From assembly GCA_013399695.1 (NCBI GenBank), contig VXAU01000197.1, positions 4,794,633 to 4,858,632 on the forward strand: a stretch of DNA of 64,000 bases. The letters run 5' to 3'. The DNA comes from Formicarius rufipectus (taxonomy: Eukaryota; Chordata; Aves; Passeriformes; Formicariidae). Under the pieces are notes generated by a model. That model ran no database searches, had not been told where the DNA came from, and saw nothing but the letters and a program-made list of their open reading frames with translations. Shown here one piece after another: positions 1 through 9,860 of this stretch (the stretch's first letter is position 1; every line of letters begins with the position of its first letter). The translations under genes were made by a program, and so were the position numbers.

Positions 1-3000
1 GAGCCTTTTTTTCACCACTACTCATGCTAACAACTTTCAGTGGACTATTCCTTAGCAAAAGACAGGAAATGAGTAACTGAGCTGCATTTAAAAAAAAAAA
101 AAAAAGGAAACCTTTGTATATTAATCCTCATAGCTGTCAGAGATGAAGATTTAATAATGTTAGTAACTAGGCTACTCCATTATATCCAAACACCTTGGAG
201 CACAATGTCTTAGTGGGAGATGAATGAGATAGTGGGGCTGTAACTACCTTCCGAGGGTTTTCAGAGCATAATCTATGGCTCATCACCACGTGCATTTCAA
301 GTCCTTGCCCTTTCCTCTCCAAATAACCTCCAACTGTATTTGCATGCCAGGTATTTACATGTCAGGCCCAGTTCCTTCTTTAGAGCATTTCCCACTCTTG
401 CCCATTTGTCCTTGTTTAACAGATTTCCCTGGTTTCAGTTTTGGATCGGGATGGGAAGTTGTGTATTCGGGTCATCCAATAACTGATGGGAAGAAGCAGC
501 GAAGAAAAACCGTAGGCAGATGAAGGAGAGGTCTCATGGGCTGTGAAGAGCTCTGCCAAGGGAAGCAGCAGAAGTCCTGCTGCCTGCATCACCGAAAACC
601 AGCCATGCTCAGGAACAGGCTGTACCCAACAGCCACTGGAGATGAGAAAGGCAGCTTATTTGCCAACTTTTCCAGCTCTAATTCCCATGATTTCAAGACG
701 ACTGAGGCACACTGACCTTTGAGCAAACCCTGACAGAGCACTGCTGCTTCCAGAGAGCTCTTACCATCTTCTCTGGGTGCCAATATTGCAACCTCTTAAA
801 AGCCTGATTTTTGATATGGGCTTGTGTTCTATTTGCACTCAGTGAAAAGACGATTAGACATTGTGTTATTGGTCCCCCAGCTTTCCAAGTGCCTTTCAAA
901 ACCACCATGACATTTCAGACTGCCCCAGAGAGTCAGGGACAGAGGCACAGGGTGGCTGTTGCCTCTCACCAGACCAGGCACTCACACTGGCCAGGGACTT
1001 GCCCCATGAAGACATCTGGATCATCTCCTTCCAAAACTCCTCTCCGATTCGCTTCCTTTTCCATCAGAAATCCAGGTACCCAAACCAGTCAGCAGCTACT
1101 GACTATTTGCTGAGTTTCTAATTACTGCTCGTCACATAGAAACCTGCTCCATCTGCTCAAGGGTTCCCTTTTAGGGTGCATGGGCTCTGTCTTTTTTCGG
1201 TGTTTTATCCTTTTTGGGGGGGAGCTGCAGCATAAATGTTTGTTTCAGGAGCTGCAACATTCATTAGCCAGCCCTCCTTCCCCGCTGTGGCAAAGGTCTT
1301 GCTGCTAAGCAAAAGCTGTGGCTAATTGACAACAACTCCTAAACTGAGATATAAAGTAGCTGAGCCTGTCACTCATGCAAACAGCTGGCTCTGGCTGCTC
1401 AGCTGCTAAATAATGGAAAATGGTTCATTTTTCTGACTCAGAGAAGATCCTTTATGAAAGAAACGAACGTCTCTGGTGCTACAGAGCCATGCCCTGATCA
1501 TTTCTGCATCTTAAAAACCTAACACTACCCATAAAATTCCAAAGTAACATAAACCCTGTTCCTTCTACTACTCTCCCAATCAGAAAAACTGGATTTAAAT
1601 CACCTGCTGGCAGGTTTATTACAGGGCCCACAAGCAGATAAGGTCCTGTGCACCAGCCCTCTGCACTTAACAGGAAATAAATCTCTGCTATGCCATCTGT
1701 TTTTGAAATGTTTCCATACAAGCAAAACAAAAACCTCAAAGATAACTGCAGCTCTGATTTAACCTTCTAAAGGATTTTATTTCTGGGGCAATGAGGATGA
1801 CATTTGCCCCCTCTCTAGCAGAACTGTTTTCCTCCCCAGGCTGATTCACTGCGGGGCTCCCTCAGTCCATGACCAACACTGTGTACTGAGGGCATCTGTT
1901 GCCCCTGTGTTGTGGTTTATTGGCTTGGGATGGGGACGGTTGCTTGGCCAGAGGGCTGGTGGCAGTGGAAACACCATCTCTGAAGCTTCCCAAACCCCTT
2001 GGCTTGACCAGGGTAAGGATTTTCACCCCTGCTTCTCCATTTGGCCCCAGTTTGAACTGCATCCCTGGGGTTTTTCCAGCATTTCTCCCCACTCAGGGCA
2101 GCTTTGTGGTGCTGTCACTGATGTCAAGCTAGAGCTGCTTAACATGGGTGGATTGACACCATCTCCTCCCCTATAACCAGACCTCTGGCACAGCCTTTGA
2201 CTGGATGGCAGCATCATTTCAAAGTAAAGGAGGATGTGGCCATTCAGCCATAGAGCCCTGAGCACCAAAAATTTAGCCCCTTTGTCACCCAAAGCCCACC
2301 TTGCAGTTCTCCTCCTCCACCACAGGGCAGTGATGGGGCAGAGCAGTCCCTGAGGACCAGCTGGTGCAGGCACGGTGAGATGAGCAGAGCTGGTTTATGT
2401 GCAGTTTCCAATTAGTTTACTCAGCAGCCAGCAGCCCCGTGGAAACCTCTCTGTTCCTGGCTATCCCTCACCCCTCAGGGCACCCCTTGGCTTCACCCCT
2501 ACCAGCATCCTCCAAAAATTTAGAATAAACAAAGTTAAAATCAAATGCTACGCTTCATTTTCTTTCCTTGCCTGAAGTTGCAAGAGACAAGACAGGATGT
2601 AATCACCACTTTTAAAATCATCTCCTATGACAGGCAAATTGATCAAGTGGGGAGGCTGAGCTGCTTTTGAACTTGAACAAACTGATTTTCCATGAAAGAT
2701 GGTGTTTACATTGCCTCTCAATAACCTGCTGAAATATGCATACCTCTTGCCATTTCATCACCAAAATTTGGGAAGAAAGGGTGATTTTGGGGGTAAAAAA
2801 ATAAAAAGGGAAAAAGAGAAAACGAAAAAAAGTGTGCTTGAATCTGGAGCACATCATAAATTCATGAAGCTTTCTGAATGCTGTCAGAAACAAACACATT
2901 CATGTAAACAGAGCAAAGCTCAAAGTGTGCTGCAGGAGAGTTTTTGGATAGTATGGAAGAAACATTAATATTTACATTGCACCTGAGACTCAAGTCCATC

Positions 3001-5289
3001 GTGCAAAGTACTACACAAACAGTGAAGTCCTCCCACGATGAATTTACCCACCACACCCACTCCAAGCAGCCCTTGCTTTACTTTCCATTGCAACACTCTA
3101 CGTCACAGAGGGGGCTGGAAACACCCAGGGAAAGCCAGACACTGAGCAAAACCCATAACCCCCGTGAGTTGTCTCCAGGGACCTCTTTGCTTGTGATTTC
3201 CGCCTGCCCATGCTCACATGGGAAAAGCTTCCTCAGAAATGCCAGCTGGGAAACTTCTCACAGCACGAAATCGAAGCATCTTCCACGACATCTAGAGCAC
3301 CACATGGTAACTCACACTCCCCAGCCTCTGTGGCACGTAAATGTGAGAGGATCTGACAGCCACAGTCAGGGAAGCAGCACGTGCCAGCACATCAGCTGAG
3401 CCACTGACAGGGGTAAGAGCTAATGCTATGCCAACAAACCAAGTCACTGCTTGTCATTAGTGAACATCAGTTATATTTAGGCAGGGAGAGAAGGGGGAAC
3501 CAAGTTCTGTGAATTAAATTTGTTGAGCTGACAGTATTTCAGTGGGATGGCTTCTCATTCACTGGGAGGCTTATTAAAGCCAGAAGACCTTCGTTTCTCT
3601 TGTTTCACGCAGGATGTAGGTGACTGTCACCTCCCCTTTGTTCCCTGGTCACACTGCTGAGAGAGCACGGGTTTGCAGCCACCTGCATGAGCAGGAGACA
3701 TGACTTGGTGAAGCCATCTCTCCATCAGGGCAAAACTTGTGCTTCATGCCAGCATCATCCAGCAAGGTTGGGACATGTAGCACATGAGTTGCCATAAACC
3801 AGTGCTCTGAGTAATGACACCTTTTGTTCCCCCCCACCTTTCAGCAGGGAGACCCTGCTGGGACACAGCCAGCACAGGTCTCCTAAGCAGCCTGGCTGCA
3901 AAGCACGTTTCTGGGGAGCTATGGGGAACTACAGGAGGACCTTGATTCAGCATGGGGGCAGCAGGGTGGAATCTCCATCCCATCAGCACCAATGGCAATA
4001 TTCTACATACCCTGAAGCCCTGAATAACTCAAATCCTTCTTCCATGGTATGCAGTGCACAGACTCTTCTCCCCAGGTGCTTTGAAACAGGAGAATCCTTG
4101 CCCAGACACTGAGCACACCAAACATCTGCCTGGGCTCAAAGAGCAACCAAATCCATGACTGCAAACCCATCACAGCAATTAAATAAATGGAGCTTTCTCT
4201 GGCTCAGGAACGTATCCTTGATCCAAAAATCCTCCCTGAGACACAAACCCTGTCCCAGTCTCATCAGCCCTCTGTTCTGACCTTCTACAGCTGCTCCAGG
4301 GCTCATACCTTCCTCACCACGTTAAGCTGCTTTAAACAGAGATAACAGGGCTGGGAGTGCCTATCATTCTCAACAATAAAATACAGCAAATTAATTACAC
4401 TTTATTGATTTTTTTTTTTAATGTAACTATTTTGGCATTCAAACCTCAGGAGACTCTATTGATCAGCCAAAGATTCAGGTGTCAGTGAACAGAGTTCTGT
4501 GACCAAGCCCCACAAATTCAAGAAAATAATCAAAACCCAAAAACAGTGACTGATGTGGACTTTCCCATTTCAAATATGCAAAGGAAGCTGCAGCATCTGT
4601 GACAGGAGACGCTGAAGTGAAAAATGCTGTGCAGGGCAAGTCACACAGTTGCCTCCTGCACTCCCAGAAAGCCCAGTGCTGATCACAGCAGTGATGCATA
4701 AATCCAGAGTAGCTCCACTGACATCAGAGGAGCTGGTCTAGATTTACACTTATGGGAAGTAAAATCAGGGTATATGAAATACATTGCTCTAATGGATGCT
4801 GGAGCAAGAGGCATTATATTTCAGACTTCTTCCACCACCCCACTGTCCCCCAAACCACATGAGTTTGAACAGCCATTGCACAAAATGTTGAGATCTGCAC
4901 TAATCTGATGAAAATAACATACCTTTCAACAGTTCTGCAAATCTATTGTACGGTGGATAATACAAGTCTTTCATTTCTCTTCCTGAAGAGCCTCTGAATA
5001 AGAAGTGCCTCCATATTATGTAGAGTGATACAGGGACACACAATAAAATAAGCATAATGTCTCTCCACCCACACCTCCCTGGAGCCAGAGCCTAAAAGCA
5101 ATTCGCAGGTCCTTCCTCAGGCTCAGATGACAGCAGCCCAGGCACATCCTGCAGGGGCTGAAGGAATCTGTTCAATAAGCTCCGCACGCCCCATTCCCAC
5201 GTTTCCACACCTGCTCCGGGGTGCAAGGCAGGGGAGACAGCACCAGGCAGGAGAACAAAATACTCAGGTAACTCATCCACGTCACTCAC
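1..5289. other. Non-coding region, probably TMEM132B intron 1 (distal part)
   Basis: Unique, moderately AT-rich DNA with short poly-A/T tracts (for example 90-105 and 4410-4421) and an A/G-rich strand bias at 2775-2832. Open frames here are short, lack family similarity and overlap on opposite strands. No exon, RNA gene or transposon is recognised. Confidence 0.6.
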
Positions 5290-6140
5290 AGGATACCTAT
5301 TCATATAACCTCGGAGACGGCTCCGCCGCCGCCAGCGAGGAAGGCGGCCAAAACCCTGCCTAGATGCCAGCAACAAACGGGGGCTGCTGCCAGCGAGAGA
5401 CATCCTCGAGCTCAGCGTGAGCGGCCTCCGGCTGCCAAACACACACGCACACCCTCTGCTCGCAGCCGGGCCGCCAGAGACCCGGGGCAGCAGAGTGATC
5501 TCTTAATTGGACCTTCACAAAGCTATTTAGGGGACCTGCCTGACAGGAGAACAAATGCCACCCGCTTTGAAGAGCGTGGAGAAACTCAGCCTGGTGCGTC
5601 TCCGGTCCTCGAAACGCAGAGCCGGCCCCGGCAAAGGGGGAAGGGAGGGAGGGAGCGAAGGCAAATAAATAGAGGAAAAATGGCAAGAGCCCAGCACGAC
5701 CGTCTGTGAGAGCCGGGAGCTTTGCAGGGATGGCAGCACCGCGGCATGACTCATGCAGGTGTCTCTCCCGTCTGCAACAAACCCCAACCAAGATGTGGCT
5801 CGTTAACCCCTGTAATCCAGAGGAGAAAGCCGACTTGGATGGCAGTGAGCCGCAGGAAGACCAGCGCAGCCCCAGAGGGAGGCGTTCCCGGGCTCTGCCA
5901 CCGCTCGCCTCTTTCGGAAGAGGTTTTCCCAGACCCCAAACCCCCTCTCCGCACACAGACAGTGCCGCGGTCCACGCCGGGGGTGGGACGGGGAAGGGGC
6001 AGCGGTACGAAAGCAAAGGGATGCTACAGCGGAGAGAGGCGCAGGGAGGGAGCGGATTCCCGATTCCCAGCTTGAGCCGAGAGCGCATTGCGAGTTCCGA
6101 ACGCGCACATTGTGCGGGGAGCATTTAGAGCAGCGGAGAG
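5290..6140. promoter_or_regulatory. CpG-rich block in the putative TMEM132B intron 1
   Basis: A second CpG-rich block lies about 2 kb downstream of the main island in the candidate gene's direction. Long open frames on both strands (up to 254 codons, minus, 5360-6124) arise because stop codons are scarce in GC-rich DNA; none shows a recognisable protein. A G-quadruplex motif is at 5636-5653. It could be an internal promoter or enhancer. Confidence 0.4.
5636..5653 (+). other. G-quadruplex motif with short loops
   Basis: GGGGG-AA-GGG-A-GGG-A-GGG is a canonical four-run G4 with loops of 2, 1 and 1 bases, within the CpG-rich block at 5.3-6.1 kb. Confidence 0.6.
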
Positions 6141-6407
6141 GGATGGGTACGTCCGTAGGTTTGCAGCCGCAAACTGTTTCAAAGTGGGTTTCCATATGTG
6201 TAAGCACTCAGAGCGCTGGAAGAATTACACCCACAGCCCAATCTCACCATGGTAGCTACCCACACAGAAGGAGAGAATATCAAGGAAAAGATTATCATTA
6301 ATGTGGCAAGGCAATAAATAAATAATAATAAAAAAGGGCAGAAAACTTGTTCCTTCTCTGCTCCTCTCTCCTCAAATAAAAAAAGAGAGCTGCACGAGCA
6401 CAGGGCA

Positions 6408-6779
6408 TCACCCTGGCCACAGAATGCCATCAATCCGCAGGGCAGTGCCGACCCTCAGGCAGCTCATGCCCTCTATGTCCTGTGCTCGGTGCCCCACTCC
6501 CCACAGCCTGTCCCCCACGCTCGGGTCGACCCCAGTCGCCACGGTCGTGTTCAACAGGATTTCCAAGTGCCCCGTGGCTGTGCACACCCCAGCAGAGGAG
6601 GGAGCTGCAGGGCAGGGGCAAGCAGTGCCTTTCAGGATGAGCAGAACAAGGGCCCCCTTCTGCCCGTCATCGATGCGTCCCCAAGGCTGATGTCTCCTTC
6701 CTAGCAAATTATTCCTGCTGCCCCTGTAGAGTCCTTTTCTAAAACACCCGCCACAATGCATTGCCTGTGTCCTCCCCAT
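6408..6779 (-). other. Unassigned stretch open on both strands
   Basis: A stop-free frame of about 123 codons runs on the minus strand, with an 88-codon frame on the plus strand over the same DNA. The sequence has more CpG and fewer homopolymers than its flanks. The minus translation contains LEILLNTTVATGVDPSVGDR and DIEGMSCLRVGTALRIDGIL, which look protein-like but match no family I can name. Splice signals are ambiguous (possible acceptor CTCTACAG near 6727, weak donor near 6410). It may be an exon, a pseudogene fragment or simply a GC-rich element. Confidence 0.2.
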
Positions 6780-7782
6780 GAACTACAGCTGCTGCTATTA
6801 GCCCTCCCATGGATCGCTCCCTTTTCACCTGAAATCCTTGCATTTAGGCACATTCCTAAAACCCCCGTGAAGTTTCCCCAGCAGCCCAGGCTCCACGCGA
6901 CGGCCGAACGCGAGCACCGTCCCGAGCAGCAATAAACGCAAGCAAATCCCCGAGCAACTTCAGCACCGATGCACCTTAATTAATTAGCTTTTAACAACCC
7001 CTATTTATTAGGAACAACATCTGCCAGGGAGCTCGCGAGAGCACGTCCCCAGAGAGAAGTCCTGCTGAAGACTTTCCTAGGAGCAGCGCTCCGGCTCTGC
7101 CAGCCTTGGGACCAACCCTTCCCCGGCAAACACCCGCACCTGGGACCCGAAAAGCTGTTCCTGAGTGCAGCTGGGGGAATAATTTTTTTAAAAAAAAGAA
7201 AGACAAGAAGATAGGGAGAGCAGCTCCCAGCCGCGCTCCCTGGCCAGGCGCGCCGCCTCCCAGCTGGCCGTGATGAGGGAATCCCACCTGAATTCACTCA
7301 AGGCCCTGACCCCGCTCCCCGCCAGTCCATGGAAACCCGTTCCCCTCAGAATTAAGCGCAAAAAAAGGCAGCACAAGTATTTAATTACCGAAGGGCTTTA
7401 ACTCCTGCGCATCTTTTCCCGACCCCCCCACTCGCGCCCGTGCATAGCCAGGGAGGACGAGGCGTGTGAGGGAGGAGCAGGGGTCGGCCGCCCTGGGGAA
7501 AACCCCAAACCCCGCTACCTTTCTCCGTTCCCCAACGCTCCGGGAAGCCCAAACTTTTCCTTTCCTCCCCCTCCAAGTGGGCAGTGACCCGCTGGCAGCC
7601 GCCGAAGCCGCGGGGCAGCCCCCAACACGCGTGGGGAGGGGGACACACACTCAGGGAGGTGGCGGGGGGGCTGCGGCGGCGGAGCTAAAGGGAGACAACT
7701 TTGTGCGCCCCAGAGATGGGGCTCGGAGCGCGTCCCACCCGCAGCGCTGCGGAGGGAGCCCCGTGAGGGAGGGATGGGGTGA

Positions 7783-7900
7783 NNNNNNNNNNNNNNNNNN
7801 NNNNNNNNNNNNNNNNNNNNNNNNNNNNNNNNNNNNNNNNNNNNNNNNNNNNNNNNNNNNNNNNNNNNNNNNNNNNNNNNNNNNNNNNNNNNNNNNNNNN
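7783..7900. other. Assembly gap (118 N) in the CpG island
   Basis: A run of 118 N breaks the CpG island about 95 bp from the candidate exon's donor site. It is followed by a purine stretch and an A22 run (7933-7954). Single ambiguous bases also occur at 8084, four bases upstream of the candidate ATG, and at 17891. Gaps of this kind are common in GC-rich avian promoters. Confidence 0.98.
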
Positions 7901-7925
7901 GAGAATAGAGAGAAAAAAAAGGGGG

Positions 7926-7956
<31 letters not shown>

Positions 7957-7995
7957 ACCACGGTGCCGGGGTCGCGGCGGCGGGACCGGGGTTAC

Positions 7996-8080
7996 CTCGG
8001 CACAGGAGCAGCAGCGGCGCCAGGAGCAGCGCGGGGCCCCGGGAGAGCATCCTCTTTGTTCCATGCCCAGAAGTAGTCAT
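7996..8080 (-). CDS. TMEM132B: Candidate signal-peptide first exon, probably TMEM132B
   Basis: On the minus strand the ATG at 8078-8080 opens MTTSGHGTKRM followed by LSRGPALLLAPLLLLCRG. This is a short basic region and a leucine-rich core, as in a type I membrane protein signal peptide. A second in-frame ATG is at 8048-8050. The frame runs into a good donor, CGAG|GTAACC, after 85 nt in phase 1. The exon lies in a CpG island on the same strand as AACS and just downstream of it, where TMEM132B lies in the human map. TMEM132 proteins are single-pass neuronal membrane proteins with a cleaved signal peptide. Their conserved extracellular part would lie in later exons outside this window. The identity rests on position and exon type, not on sequence matching. 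Confidence 0.55.
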
Positions 8081-8260
8081 GGTNCCGGGCTCACCTGAGC
8101 GGGGTCGGGGAGGGATGCGGGGGCCGCCCCGCAGCGCCCCGCGCTGCCCAACGGGAGCAGCGAGCACAGGAGCCCCGTGTGGCCCTTTTCTCACGCCCGG
8201 CCCCCCTACCCGGTGCCGGCGGCCCGAGGGAGTTTGTCCCCGGGGCCGGTCCCGCACCCC

Positions 8261-8297
8261 GGGGCGGCGCGGGGGAGGTGCGGGTGGGTGCGGGGGG
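8261..8297 (+). other. G-quadruplex-forming motif upstream of the candidate first exon
   Basis: Five G-runs of three to six bases are separated by loops of 6, 6, 1 and 3 bases on the + strand, which fits the classical G4 pattern. It lies about 180-220 bp upstream of the minus-strand ATG, so the G-rich strand is the template strand of that gene. Confidence 0.55.
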
Positions 8298-8394
8298 CGT
8301 CGCGAAGAGCGCGGGCCCCCCCTGGCGGCCGCCGCCGTCACTGCGCGGGGCCGCTGCGGTGCGGGAGCGGGGCCGGAGCGGAGCATCCCCGGCG

Positions 8395-8938
8395 GGTGCA
8401 AAGGGTGTACCAGGGCGTGTGAAAAGGGAATTACCCCTCCAGGAGTGTGCCAAGGGTATCCTAGGGGATGTGAGGGTGTTCCTGAGGGTGTGAGAGCATC
8501 CCGAGGGGTGTGCAAAGGGTATCTCATGGGATGTGAGAGTGTCCCAAGGAGTGTGAAAAGGGCATTACCCTTCAAGGACTGTGCAAAGGGTGTCCCAGGG
8601 GATGGGAGGGTGCCCCCAAGGGGTGTGAAAGCATCCCGAGGGATGTGCAAAGGGCATTACCCCACAAGGACTCTGCAGAGGGTATCCCAGGGGATGTGAG
8701 GGTGTTCCAAGAGGTGTGAGAGCATCCCGAGGGATGTGCAAAGGGCATCCCAGGGGATGTGAGTGTCCCAAAGGGTGCGCAAAGGGCATTATCCCTCAAG
8801 GAGTGTGCAACAGGTGTCCCAAGAGATGTGAGGGTATCCCAAGGAGCATGTAAAGGGCATCCACAGGGATGTGAGGGTGTCCCAAGCAGTGTGCAGAGGG
8901 TGTCCCAGGGGTGTGCAGTGGGAGTGAGAAGGGTGCCC
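8395..8938 (+). repeat. Degenerate minisatellite of 20/23/28-bp units
   Basis: About 23 diverged copies of one theme occur here: a GTGTGCAAAGGG-like piece, then TATCCCAGGGGATGTGAG or GTGTCCCAAGG. Units come in three lengths: about 20 bp (GGTGTCCCAAGGAGTGTGAA type), 23 bp (AAGGGTATCCCAGGGGATGTG type) and 28 bp (contains GGGCATTACCCCTCAAGG). Their order partly recurs as a higher-order unit. Because unit lengths vary and stops are rare, long spurious open frames run through it on both strands, giving His/Pro/Thr/Leu-rich translations. It abuts the CpG island. Confidence 0.85.
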
Positions 8939-9789
8939 AGGGCAGTGCTGGCTGCACCAGCAGCATGCCCAGGGGAGCTTCTCACAGCCCCCTCCCAGTG
9001 GGATCACCCTCAGTGGCATTTTGCCAGTAGAGACAAGCACAGCCCGAGTCCTCGCTCCTGGAATGCAAACGAATCCCACTGTTGGAACTGGAATTCCACT
9101 CAGAATCCACTCAGCCCTAATTGCTGGGAGCTGTTACTGTGATCACAGTAAAACCAGCGAGGTAGAGAAAGAAAAGGAGAGGGAAAACTAAACCCATCCC
9201 CTGGGCTCTCCAGCAGTTCTGCAAACACATCTCTGAGTTTGATTTTTTCCCTCCCTGCATAAACAAGCATTTCTGTAGTACTTGCTGTAATCTTGTTTGC
9301 TCCATAACCACTCCTAGGAATGTCATAAAAAATTTAACTCTAATATTTTACCACTCCACACAAACATGAACATGAATAAATGCTTATCTCCCATGTAGGA
9401 AAATATATGTCAGCATGAGAGCACACAGGAATCAACCTCAGGGTGGAGGGACTGGACCCACACAGGTGGAAAAAAAAAGAAAATCCAAGAGAACCCAGAG
9501 ATTTGTTTTCCTCAAAGAAGGTAAAGCTAATAAATAAGTATATAAAATGCATAAAAAGCAGTAATAAAGAGCATCTTGTTGTCTGCTCCTGGTACTTGAT
9601 CCAGTGAAATACAACCAGAACATTTAGCTGCCAGTGGAAATCTGATGATCCAAAATACGGGAATTAGCTGCTTTAGACGTCTCATTCCTTAAGGAGTGTG
9701 TGAGGGGGTTGGGTTTACTGTGAGCAGCCAGTTGGAGGTACATGGGCTGCCCTTGACCCGGGTGGGTCACTGTGGGTCTTATGCCACTC

Positions 9790-9860
9790 CAAAAGAAATG
9801 TGCAAAGTGGTGTGCAAGGGGCACCCAAGGGCTGTGCACCCAGAGCATCCCAAAGCTGCC
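9790..9860 (+). repeat. Isolated echo of the minisatellite theme
   Basis: This stretch contains ATGTGCAAAGTGGTGTGCAA, then GGGCACCCAAGGG and AGCATCCCAAAG. These resemble the unit motifs of the array at 8.4-8.94 kb, separated by 0.85 kb of unrelated sequence. It may be an old detached copy. Confidence 0.4.

Larger units (their letters stand above)
6880..8400 (-). promoter_or_regulatory. CpG island around the candidate TMEM132B first exon
   Basis: This is a strongly CpG-rich region, densest from about 7.4 to 8.4 kb, surrounding the signal-peptide exon and interrupted by the assembly gap. It contains multiple GC-box-like runs and a G-quadruplex motif at 8261-8297. No TATA box is seen near the exon. 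This is the expected promoter type for a neuronal developmental gene. Confidence 0.65.

Noticed and set aside
2944..3399. 151-codon plus-strand frame in the left region
   Set aside because: No recognisable domain, Ser/His/Thr-rich composition typical of random frames, and no splice or promoter context.
5360..6124. 254-codon minus-strand open frame, the longest in the window
   Set aside because: It lies in CpG-rich DNA with long frames in several other registers on both strands, has no recognisable domain and includes low-complexity Pro/Ser/Arg stretches. GC content alone explains the lack of stops.
7466..8098. 210-codon plus-strand frame
   Set aside because: It runs across the 118-N gap and a poly-A tract; the frame across the gap is meaningless.
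8079..8699. 206-codon plus-strand frame and overlapping minus-strand frames rich in His/Pro/Thr/Leu
   Set aside because: They are translations of the minisatellite and the CpG island. The repeat units contain few stops in several frames, so these are artefacts of the repeat.
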